Part shown: one piece after another, positions 1 through 6,318 of the stretch | Numbering within the stretch: position 1 is the stretch's first letter | How the letters are laid out: every line of letters starts with the position of its first letter | Assembly: GCA_030647575.1 (NCBI GenBank) | Contig: JAUSJS010000332.1 | Coordinates: 1 to 9,295 of the forward strand | DNA length: 9,295 nt | DNA from: Candidatus Limnocylindrales bacterium | GTDB taxonomy: Bacteria > Chloroflexota > Limnocylindria > Limnocylindrales > CSP1-4 | Direction of reading: 5' to 3' | Notes under the pieces: generated by a model | The model's input: only the letters and a program-made list of their open reading frames with translations | Database searches by the model: none | What the model was told of the DNA's origin: nothing | Program-made: the position numbers and the translations under genes

Positions 1-1206
1 GCGCTCTTCCACCCGAGCCTGTCCCGGACCTTCGACACGCGGAGCTACGAGAACGGCAACATCCGCGATGGGATCGTGAGCACCCAGCACGGTGCCGTGC
101 ACCGGGCAAGGCGAAGGGTCGAGAACACCCAGTTCCGCCCCGACAAGCTCAGGCTCTACGAGCAGACGCTGTTTCCGGCCGTCATGAACGACCTGCTCGA
201 CGTCCTGTTGGCCGGCGAGGAGGTCGACCTCTATGCCATCGGCGAGATCCTCGCCAGCGTCCTCGCCTGCCGCCGGGCCGGGCTCGACATCCGCGAACGG
301 GACTTCGGCGAGCTGGCCGTCATCGTCGAATTCGTCGACATCTTCAGCCAGGGCGCCGCGATCCTCGACTCGAAGGATCCGGATGCCGTCCGGACGCGAG
401 TCTATGCCGCCTACGAGCGATTCGAGCGCGACTATATCCGCCCGGCGTGGGCACGACGCCAGGCGATGCTGGACGCGCGTGATCGCGGCGAGATCGAGGA
501 CGACGACCTGACCCACGACATCCTGACGGCCCTCCTCCAGCATCGGGCCGACCCGACCCTCGAGCTCGGCGACGACCGGCGCGTGGTGCGGGAGGTCGCG
601 ACCTACCTGCAGGGCGGGACGCACACCAACGGCCAGGTCGTGGTGAACGCCGTCGACCTGCTCTTCGAGGCGCTACCCGATGAACCCGGGATCCTCGATC
701 GCGTCGCCGACGACCTGCTCTTCGCCCAGCGCGTCGTGCACGAGACGCTGCGACTGCGACCGACGACGCCCAAGATCCGCCGACGTGCGCAGGCCGACGC
801 GACGATCGCCGGCCGGCTCATTCCCAAGGACTCCCTCGTGATCCTCGACGTCGTGAGCGGGAACCAGGACTCGGCCCTGTTCGGGCCCGAGCCCTGGCGC
901 TTCAACCCGGACCGGGCCGTCGACCCGAACGTGCCCCGCTGGGGCCTCTCGTTCGGGGCAGGCGCGCACATCTGTCCCGGCCGTTCGGTTGGCGGCGGGT
1001 TCCCGGTCCCGGCCGAGCTCGAGGCCGACGACGACCATCTCTACGGACTGGTGGCCAGGATGCTCCAGGAGCTGATGCGTCGGGGGGTCGAGCCAATGCC
1101 GGGGCGGTCGCAGGAGCGCGACACTCGGACCGAGCGGTTCACCCGCTGGAGGCATTACTGGATTCGCGTCGGATCGCCGAGAGCGACGGCAGCCTCCGAC
1201 CGGTGA
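1..1206 (+). CDS. Cytochrome P450, 5'-truncated by window edge
   Basis: Haem-thiolate monooxygenase; 401 residues are visible and the frame is open back to base 1, so the real start lies upstream. Seen in order: a C-helix HRARRR (His at bases 97-102 region), the I-helix GGTHTN (about residues 205-210), the K-helix ExxR as ETLR (bases 742-753), a WRFNPDR meander segment, and the haem loop FGAGAHICPG with the cysteine ligand at bases 973-975. Two things are odd. The acidic residue usually found before the I-helix Thr (A/G-G-x-D/E-T) is His here. The stretch after the Cys loop also carries an extra Asp/Glu-rich segment before a helix and an RWRHYWIRV tail, so this is not a textbook bacterial P450. 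Substrate unknown. Its TGA overlaps the GTG of the next gene by four bases, so it probably shares a transcript with the molybdenum hydroxylase. Family call is firm; subfamily is not identified. Confidence 0.93.
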   Translation, partial: ALFHPSLSRTFDTRSYENGNIRDGIVSTQHGAVHRARRRVENTQFRPDKLRLYEQTLFPAVMNDLLDVLLAGEEVDLYAIGEILASVLACRRAGLDIRERDFGELAVIVEFVDIFSQGAAILDSKDPDAVRTRVYAAYERFERDYIRPAWARRQAMLDARDRGEIEDDDLTHDILTALLQHRADPTLELGDDRRVVREVATYLQGGTHTNGQVVVNAVDLLFEALPDEPGILDRVADDLLFAQRVVHETLRLRPTTPKIRRRAQADATIAGRLIPKDSLVILDVVSGNQDSALFGPEPWRFNPDRAVDPNVPRWGLSFGAGAHICPGRSVGGGFPVPAELEADDDHLYGLVARMLQELMRRGVEPMPGRSQERDTRTERFTRWRHYWIRVGSPRATAASDR

Positions 1207-2078
1207 TCCCGCCATTCGCGCTCGCCCGTCCGGCCAGCGTCAGCGAGGCGATCGCCACCTTTGCGGACGCCGGGCAAGACGCCGCCTGGTACGCCGGGGG
1301 CACGGAGCTGCTCCAGGTGATGAAGATGGGGCTCGCGCGCTTCGGGACACTCATCGACCTCAAGGGCCTTCCGGAGCTGCGGGGCATCGCCGTCGATGCC
1401 AGCGGAGCGCTCGTCATCGGCGGCGCGGTGACCCACCGGGAGATCGAGCGCAGCTCGATCGTCGGACGCGAGCTCCCCGGACTGGTCGGGCTGGAGGCCC
1501 ATGTCGCCAACGTCCGGGTCAGGAACCAGGGGACGATCGGCGGCAACCTCTGCTTCGCCGAGCCTCACTCGGATCCAGCGACGTTCCTGCTGGCCTGCGA
1601 TGCCCACGTTGAGCTGTGGGGGGCGGGCGGCGCCCGCGAGCTGCCAATCGACGGATTCTTCCTCGAGCCGTTCGTCACCGCTCGCACTCCGGACGAGATC
1701 CTCCTCGCCATCGTGATCCCGAAGGCGGCCGCGGGCGAAGGCCGGGCCTACGAGAAAGCGAAGTTCCGCGAGCGGCCGGCGGTCTCGGTGGCGGTCCGGC
1801 TCCGGGTTGCCGGAGATGCGATCGTCGAAGCCGTCGTGGCGGTGGGCTCGATGACCGACATCCCGGTCCGGGTGCCCGAGGCAGGAACTGCGCTCGCTGG
1901 GGCGCCGGCCGACCCGTCGGCGCTCGGCGCGCCACTCGCGGCCGGCGCCGAGGCAATGGCGGAGCTGGATGCCGTCGGCGATCTCGATGGCTCGGCGGAC
2001 TTCAAGCGGCACCTCGCCGGCGTGCTGCTGCGAAGCGCGACGCGGGCTGCGCTCTCGGAGGCAATCGCCCGTGCGTGA
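1203..2078 (+). CDS. Xanthine dehydrogenase-family FAD-binding subunit (medium subunit, CoxM-like)
   Basis: FAD subunit of a three-subunit molybdenum hydroxylase; it passes electrons from the [2Fe-2S] clusters to an external acceptor. At 291 residues it has the usual length for this family. The N-terminus MIPPFALARPASVSEA matches the expected start of CoxM-like proteins, which supports the GTG at 1203. The two FAD pyrophosphate-binding motifs are present: AGGT at residues 31-34 and TIGGN at 111-115, the latter followed by E120 and SDP at 123-125. The C-terminal CO-dehydrogenase flavoprotein domain follows, from about residue 170 onward (AYEKAKFRERPAVS). No Shine-Dalgarno is visible; the GTGA overlap with the P450 stop suggests coupled re-initiation. 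It overlaps the [2Fe-2S] subunit gene by 8 bases. The electron acceptor cannot be told from sequence. Confidence 0.95.
   Translation: MIPPFALARPASVSEAIATFADAGQDAAWYAGGTELLQVMKMGLARFGTLIDLKGLPELRGIAVDASGALVIGGAVTHREIERSSIVGRELPGLVGLEAHVANVRVRNQGTIGGNLCFAEPHSDPATFLLACDAHVELWGAGGARELPIDGFFLEPFVTARTPDEILLAIVIPKAAAGEGRAYEKAKFRERPAVSVAVRLRVAGDAIVEAVVAVGSMTDIPVRVPEAGTALAGAPADPSALGAPLAAGAEAMAELDAVGDLDGSADFKRHLAGVLLRSATRAALSEAIARA
2057..2061 (+). promoter_or_regulatory. Ribosome binding site of the [2Fe-2S] subunit gene
   Basis: A perfect GGAGG lies nine bases before the GTG at 2071, inside the end of the FAD-subunit gene. It supports 2071 as the start rather than an in-frame start further upstream (1969), which would add a stretch unlike any ferredoxin N-terminus. 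Confidence 0.75.
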
Positions 2079-2571
2079 GACCGTCGAGCTCTCGCTGGTC
2101 GTCAACGGGCGCGCCCATCCGATCCGCGTCGAGCCACGCGAGACCCTCGCCGACGTCCTGCGCGAGCGGCTCGGGCTGACCGGTCTGAAGATCTCCTGCG
2201 ATGTCCAGGTTTGCGGCGCCTGCACGGTCCTCGTCGACGGGCTCGCAATCAGCGCGTGTACGTACCTCGCCGCGGATGCCGAGGGCCACGAGGTGACGAC
2301 CGTCGAAGGCCTGGCCCGCGCCGGCCAGCTTTCGCCGCTCCAGCAGTCGTTCATCGATGCGGCCGCGTTCCAGTGCGGCTTCTGCACCCCGGGGATGCGC
2401 ATGGCCGCGACCGCCCTGCTCGCCGAGAACCCGGCGCCGACACGCGCGCAGGTGGTCGCGGGGATCGAGGGCAACATCTGCCGCTGCACCGGGTACGTCC
2501 CGATCATCGACGCGATCCTGGAGGCGGCCGGGGCCGTCGACGCGGCGGGCGTGTCAGAAGGCGCTCGATGA
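2071..2571 (+). CDS. Xanthine dehydrogenase-family [2Fe-2S] subunit (small subunit, CoxS-like)
   Basis: Iron-sulfur subunit that carries electrons from the molybdenum centre to FAD. With the GTG at 2071 it has 166 residues, the normal size. The N-terminal plant-type ferredoxin domain has C43-x4-C48-x2-C51 and C63. The C-terminal four-helix domain has C102-x2-C105 (QCGFCTPG) and the C137-R-C139 pair in NICRCTGY, so all eight ligands for two [2Fe-2S] clusters are present. Residue 46 of the first loop is Gln where many relatives have Gly (CDVQVCGAC); loops of this kind also occur in CoxS-type proteins. The start overlaps the FAD gene by 8 bases and is preceded by GGAGG; the stop forms ATGA with the next start. 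Frame and function are clear. Confidence 0.96.
   Translation: MRETVELSLVVNGRAHPIRVEPRETLADVLRERLGLTGLKISCDVQVCGACTVLVDGLAISACTYLAADAEGHEVTTVEGLARAGQLSPLQQSFIDAAAFQCGFCTPGMRMAATALLAENPAPTRAQVVAGIEGNICRCTGYVPIIDAILEAAGAVDAAGVSEGAR
2556..2561 (+). promoter_or_regulatory. Ribosome binding site of the Mo subunit gene
   Basis: AGAAGG lies six bases before the ATG at 2568. With the ATGA overlap it supports this start over the open frame that continues upstream to 2211 inside the [2Fe-2S] gene. Confidence 0.6.
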
Positions 2572-4865
2572 GGCGCGTCACGACCCGGGCGACGCCACCC
2601 TCGCCGATCGGGGAGTCGGTCCCGCGTCGCGACGGCATCGCCAAGGTGACCGGTGCGGCCCGCTTCACGAGCGACCTCAGCGTCCCCGGGATGGCCTGGG
2701 CGAAGATCCTGCGGAGCCCCTACCCGCATGCCCGGATCAGCTCGATCGACACCGCGGCGGCGCTGGCCCTGCCCGGCGTGATCGCCGCGGTCAGTGCCGC
2801 GGATCTTGCCGACGTGGAGCTCTACTACGGCCACGCCCTGGCCGACCATCCGCTCATCGCGCACGGCGTGGTCCGTTACGGCGGGGAGCCCGTCGTCGGG
2901 ATCGTGGCGGAGGACCCCGCGACGGCCGAGGAGGCGCTGGCTCTCGTCTCGGTCGAGTACGACCCGCTGCCCGTGGTCACGACCGTCGAGGCGGCGCTCG
3001 CCCCCGGCGCGCCGATCCTCCACGAGCGCGAGGCAGAGCAGCGTCCGCAGCGGGGCTTCGAGGAGGCCATCGAACGGGACCACCCGAACGTCTGCTCCTC
3101 GTCGACTCAGCGCTGGGGCGATATCGACGCGGCGTTCGCCGGCGCCGACCTGGTCGTCGAGGGCGACTTCCGCTACCCGATCTCGTACGCGTACGCGATG
3201 GAGCCATACACGGCGATCGCCCACTGGAGCGACGGCGGGCTGACGGTCTGGAGCTCGTGCCAGCACCCGTTCATGGTCCGCGACGACCTCGCCCGCTGCT
3301 TCCACCTCCCGCTCTCGGCTGTCCGGGTCATCGTTCCCTACGTCGGCGGCGGTTACGGCAGCAAGAGCTACACGAAGATCGAGCCGCTCACGGCGGCGCT
3401 CGCGCTGCGGGCTGACCGACCGGTCAAGCTCGCCCTCTCGATCGAGGAGTCGATCCTCACGACGCGGGGCGACGGGGCCGTCGTCCACATCGCGAGCGCC
3501 TTCGACGGCGACGGCCGGCTGCGCGGCCGGCGCGCCGAGATCCTGCTCAACACGGGCGCCTACGCCGAGAACTCGCCGCTCGTCGGGCGGAAGGCGGCGA
3601 ATCGGATCTGCGGGCCGTATCGCATTCCGGCGGTGGATGTCACCTGCCGTGCGATCTACACGAACACCTCGCCGGCCAGCTCATTCCGCGGGTTCGGGGC
3701 GCCGCAGGGGATCTTCGCCGGCGAATCCCAGATGGACGAGGCGGCAGAGCGGCTGGGGATCGATCCGCTGGAGATCCGACGTCGGAACGTCGTCAGGCCG
3801 GGCGAGGCCCTCTGGTCCAAGGCTCGCGGCATGGACGCCGACCTCGACGCCGACCTGCTCCTGGCGGCCGACGCCCTCGCGTGGGACACCCCAGCACGAC
3901 CGGGTCGGGGTCGCGCGATCTGCATCAGCGCATCGGACGCCGGATCGGAGCCGGTCACGACGAGCCTCCTGCGCGTTCACGCCGACGGATCCGTCACCGT
4001 GACGGTCGGGAGCACGGAGATCGGCCAGGGGTCGTCCACCGTCCTCGCCCAGATCGCCGCGGCCGAGATGGATCTGCCGCTCGATCGCGTGCACCTCCTG
4101 CAGAGCGACACCACGGCCGCGAGCTACGATCGATCGACCGGCGCGAGCCGAACGACGACGTTGGTTGGGCTCGCCATCCAGGCGGCCGCCCGGGACGCCA
4201 GGTCGCAACTCCTCGAATGGGCGCGCGATGCCCTCGCAGGCGGGGGAACGGTGGAACCTGCGAAGGGTGGCGTCCTCGTGGCCGGGGTTCACCACGATTG
4301 GGGTGCCATCGTCCGGGCCTGGTTCGCGGGTGCCGGCGGCGAGGTCGTTGGCCGAGGCTACCTCCGTCGGGCCGGCTCCATGACGGCCATGCCGCCGTTC
4401 TGGGAGATCGGCTGTGTCGGCGCCGAGGTGAGCGTCGACGAGGAGACCGGCCAGATTCGCGTCGAACGCCTCGTCACGGTCGGCGACGTCGGCTGCGCGA
4501 TCAACCCGCAGCTCGTCGAGTCGCAGGACGTGGGCGCCGCGATCATGGGCCTCGGCATCGCGCTCAGCGAGGAGCTGGTCTACACGCCCGAGGGGAGTCT
4601 GCTCAACGGCAATCTCGTGGAGTACCGCGTGCCGAGGGCCTCCGACATCCCGCCGTTCACGGCCATCCTCGCCGAGCGGGGCGATGGGGTGGGCGTCTAC
4701 GGCGCCAAGGGCGGCGGCGAGGGTGCCCTGAATCCTGTGGCGGCCGCGGTGGCCAACGCCGTGCGGCGGGCGACCGGCATCCGGCTCCACGAGGCACCGT
4801 TCACGCCCGAGCGAGTCTGGCGGGCCCTCCGGGAGCGCGACCCGGGAAGGGAGGGCGATGGCTGA
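2568..4865 (+). CDS. Xanthine dehydrogenase-family molybdopterin-binding (large) subunit
   Basis: Catalytic subunit of a molybdenum hydroxylase with Mo-molybdopterin cofactor, 765 residues, full length. It begins with the family pattern GESVPRRDGIAKVTGAARF (residues 15-33), the a/b hammerhead domain. The Mo-binding domain has VGGGYGSK (259-266), SFRGFGAPQ (372-380, Arg374), EIGQG with Gln487, STGASRTT, and near the C-terminus GAKGGGEG with the expected catalytic Glu at 718. In the loop where form I CO dehydrogenase has AYRCSFR, this protein reads SPASSFR, with Ser in place of the Cys that binds copper. It is therefore not a CO dehydrogenase despite the cox-like gene order. The YTNTSP...RGFG loop fits aldehyde, purine or N-heterocycle hydroxylases; the substrate cannot be assigned. 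The stop overlaps the NAT start by 8 bases. A paralogue lies at 7565-9295 on the other strand. Confidence 0.96.
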   Translation: MRRVTTRATPPSPIGESVPRRDGIAKVTGAARFTSDLSVPGMAWAKILRSPYPHARISSIDTAAALALPGVIAAVSAADLADVELYYGHALADHPLIAHGVVRYGGEPVVGIVAEDPATAEEALALVSVEYDPLPVVTTVEAALAPGAPILHEREAEQRPQRGFEEAIERDHPNVCSSSTQRWGDIDAAFAGADLVVEGDFRYPISYAYAMEPYTAIAHWSDGGLTVWSSCQHPFMVRDDLARCFHLPLSAVRVIVPYVGGGYGSKSYTKIEPLTAALALRADRPVKLALSIEESILTTRGDGAVVHIASAFDGDGRLRGRRAEILLNTGAYAENSPLVGRKAANRICGPYRIPAVDVTCRAIYTNTSPASSFRGFGAPQGIFAGESQMDEAAERLGIDPLEIRRRNVVRPGEALWSKARGMDADLDADLLLAADALAWDTPARPGRGRAICISASDAGSEPVTTSLLRVHADGSVTVTVGSTEIGQGSSTVLAQIAAAEMDLPLDRVHLLQSDTTAASYDRSTGASRTTTLVGLAIQAAARDARSQLLEWARDALAGGGTVEPAKGGVLVAGVHHDWGAIVRAWFAGAGGEVVGRGYLRRAGSMTAMPPFWEIGCVGAEVSVDEETGQIRVERLVTVGDVGCAINPQLVESQDVGAAIMGLGIALSEELVYTPEGSLLNGNLVEYRVPRASDIPPFTAILAERGDGVGVYGAKGGGEGALNPVAAAVANAVRRATGIRLHEAPFTPERVWRALRERDPGREGDG
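4845..4855 (+). promoter_or_regulatory. Ribosome binding site of the N-acetyltransferase gene
   Basis: A purine-rich GGAAGGGAGGG just before the ATG at 4858; its GGAAGG core ends seven bases from the start codon. It lies within the last codons of the Mo subunit gene and supports efficient translation of the last gene in the run. Confidence 0.6.
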
Positions 4866-5673
4866 CGAGTGGATCGACCGCTACCTCGCCCTCCTGGGCG
4901 TCGGGCGCGGGGCGCCCGATCTCGCCACCCTCAATGCCATCATCCGCGCTCATCGCGGCATCGCCTTCGAGAACGTGAGCTCGCTGATCCGCCGGCAGGC
5001 CACGCCAGAGGGGCCCGTCCCATTGCTCGATCTCGGCGCCGTCCTGGCGACGTGGACGGCGGGCGGCGGCGGCGGCGTCTGCTACGAGGTGGGCAGCATG
5101 CTCGGGCGCCTGCTCGAGGAACTTGGCTTCGTGGCCTACCCGGTGCTCGCCCAGATCTCGTTTCCGGGCTCGCACTCGGCTCTGATGGCGGAGCTCGGCG
5201 GCTCCCAGCTGCTGGTGGACGTCGGCAATGGCCAGCCGCTCTTCGAGGCGATCCCGGTCGACACCACCACCGAGATCAGCCGGGCCGGCCTGCACTACCG
5301 CTTCCGCCTGGATCCGACGACCGCCAAGCTCGTCCAGGACCGTTGGGTCGAGGGGGCCTTCAAGCCCTTTGTCACGTACGAGATGTCGGCCGCGACGCCA
5401 GCCGAGATGGAGGCGTCCTACCAGCGCCACCATGCCCTCCCGCCGATGACGTTCGTCATGCAGACCTTCCGGCTCGTCCGCTGCACGGACGACGAGGTCA
5501 TCCAGCTGCGCGACCACGAGCTCACCCGCTACACCGCGGGTGCCAAGTCGACCGAGGAGGTCCACGGCCTGGCCCGCTATCGCGAGCTGGTCGCCGGGCC
5601 GTTCGGCTTCCCCGGCATGGATGTCGAACGCGGCCTGCGGGCCTGGACGGCCATCACCGGCGGCGCGATCTAG
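4858..5673 (+). CDS. Arylamine N-acetyltransferase (NAT)
   Basis: Cytoplasmic enzyme moving an acyl group from acyl-CoA to arylamines, arylhydroxylamines or hydrazines; some relatives are amide synthases in natural-product pathways. The 271 residues fit the bacterial NAT size (about 250-290). The Cys-His-Asp triad is complete: C75 in VCYEVG, H106 in SHSAL, D121 in LLVDVGNG, spaced as in studied bacterial NATs. FENVS at 37-41 is also typical, and FVMQTFRLVRC with the following strand fits the C-terminal lid domain. Odd: the family motif RGGxC has Gly71 in the Arg place, within a run of five Gly codons (bases 5062-5076). The gene overlaps the Mo subunit stop by 8 bases and ends the run. This context suggests that it acts on an amine handled by the P450 and molybdenum hydroxylase (inference). 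Confidence 0.93.
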   Translation: MADEWIDRYLALLGVGRGAPDLATLNAIIRAHRGIAFENVSSLIRRQATPEGPVPLLDLGAVLATWTAGGGGGVCYEVGSMLGRLLEELGFVAYPVLAQISFPGSHSALMAELGGSQLLVDVGNGQPLFEAIPVDTTTEISRAGLHYRFRLDPTTAKLVQDRWVEGAFKPFVTYEMSAATPAEMEASYQRHHALPPMTFVMQTFRLVRCTDDEVIQLRDHELTRYTAGAKSTEEVHGLARYRELVAGPFGFPGMDVERGLRAWTAITGGAI

Positions 5674-5755
5674 CCTTGAGCCGTATGTCGTCCACGACGG
5701 TCGTCCGTTCGTCGCCTGGCGCGCGGCCGAGCGTATCAGTTGTCAATAGTGTTGT
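5674..5755. other. Intergenic gap with a possible 24-codon upstream ORF
   Basis: No convincing promoter or terminator was found here. A TTGTCA at 5740-5745 resembles a -35 box but is too close to the next start to serve it. A small open frame, ATG at 5685 to TGA at 5757-5759, ends in TGATG with the lipoprotein ATG. Its 24-residue product (MSSTTVVRSSPG...) is rich in Ser and Val and resembles nothing known to me. It may be chance. Confidence 0.3.
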
Positions 5756-5758
5756 GTG

Positions 5759-6277
5759 ATGTCACGAAACGCTAACTGGCGGTGCCTATTCGGCGCGGGC
5801 CTCATGGCGCTTGCGATCACCGCATGCGGCTCGCCGTCACCGCCCCCATCATCTGCTCAATCGGTGTCGCCACCCGACATCGAGCTCCCTCCACCGCGAA
5901 CCAGAGGGTGGCCTGGGAATCCGTGGACTCTCCGAGGCGAGCGGGTCTCGACCAATATCATCTCGTTGGCCCCTGGTCAGGAGCATTGCGGATACGATGC
6001 TTTGCTGCTCCTGACGACGGCTAACCGCCTCGGCGAGCGAGCCCTGACCTCCGACGATGCCCGCCAGTACGTGCGAGACCCCATCAACGAGTTCGCGACC
6101 ATCGGAAGGTTCGAGCCATCGGTCGCAAGACCCGCGGACGCCGTCTTCACGGGGTACATCTATGACGGCATGGAGCTGTGGGTGAGCCCTGAGGCCGGCG
6201 ACGATGTCGTGTTCATGGCGCGCGGCGGCATCTGGGAGCAGTGGCCCCGCGCGCGCGAATTGTTCGCCTGCGGGTAG
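5759..6277 (+). CDS. Small lipoprotein of unknown function
   Basis: 172 residues from the ATG at 5759 (a GTG at 5756 would add one residue). It has a clear lipoprotein signal: basic MSRNANWR, a hydrophobic stretch CLFGAGLMALAITA, and lipobox ITAC with Cys23 as the lipidated residue. A Ser/Pro-rich linker (about 25-47) is followed by a compact domain of about 115 residues. Visible conserved-looking pieces are APGQEHCGYD, QYVRDP, TGYIYDGMELWVSPE and EQWPR. Two mature cysteines, C77 and C171 (second to last residue), could form a disulfide outside the membrane. I do not recognise a named domain; the arrangement resembles small secreted proteins of high-GC Gram-positive-type genomes, but this is memory, not a search. 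No Shine-Dalgarno precedes the start, and the first part is visibly less GC-rich than its neighbours. It faces the MFS gene convergently. Confidence 0.8.
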   Translation: MSRNANWRCLFGAGLMALAITACGSPSPPPSSAQSVSPPDIELPPPRTRGWPGNPWTLRGERVSTNIISLAPGQEHCGYDALLLLTTANRLGERALTSDDARQYVRDPINEFATIGRFEPSVARPADAVFTGYIYDGMELWVSPEAGDDVVFMARGGIWEQWPRARELFACG

Positions 6278-6293
6278 TCGCCTCGTGGTGTGC

Positions 6294-6318
6294 GCCGCAG
6301 CCTCGCCAGGTCTGCGGC
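6294..6318. terminator. Hairpin between convergent genes, possible two-way terminator
   Basis: GCCGCAG (6294-6300) pairs perfectly with CTGCGGC (6312-6318). Inside, CCT (6301-6303) pairs with AGG (6308-6310) around a four-base loop, leaving one bulged T at 6311, so the stem has ten pairs. It sits in the 40-base gap between the lipoprotein stop and the MFS stop and touches the last base of the MFS stop codon. There is no T-tract on either side, so it is not a classic intrinsic terminator; it may still end or protect both messages. Confidence 0.45.

Noticed and set aside
76..78. GTG as the start of the P450
   Set aside because: The frame is open to base 1 and the upstream residues continue the protein; starting here would cut off the N-terminal part of the P450 fold just before the C-helix.
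2211..2567. Upstream extension of the Mo subunit frame
   Set aside because: This part lies over the [2Fe-2S] gene and is Arg-rich without homology features; the ATG at 2568 has a ribosome site and an ATGA overlap.
1155..3488. Open frame of 777 codons on the - strand
   Set aside because: It lies opposite the clear FAD, [2Fe-2S] and Mo subunit genes. Its translation is Arg/Asp/Ala-rich with no motifs, as expected of an antisense frame in high-GC DNA.
3681..4790. Open frame of 369 codons on the - strand
   Set aside because: Antisense to the Mo subunit's conserved motifs; low-complexity composition and no recognisable domain.
5740..5745. TTGTCA as a -35 promoter element
   Set aside because: It lies 13 bases from the ATG, leaving no room for a -10 box and transcript start before the gene.
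5756..5765. GTGA-TG-TCAC inverted repeat over the lipoprotein start as a regulator site
   Set aside because: The arms are only four bases with a two-base spacer, unlike the six-base spacer of CRP/FNR-type sites; too short to separate from chance.
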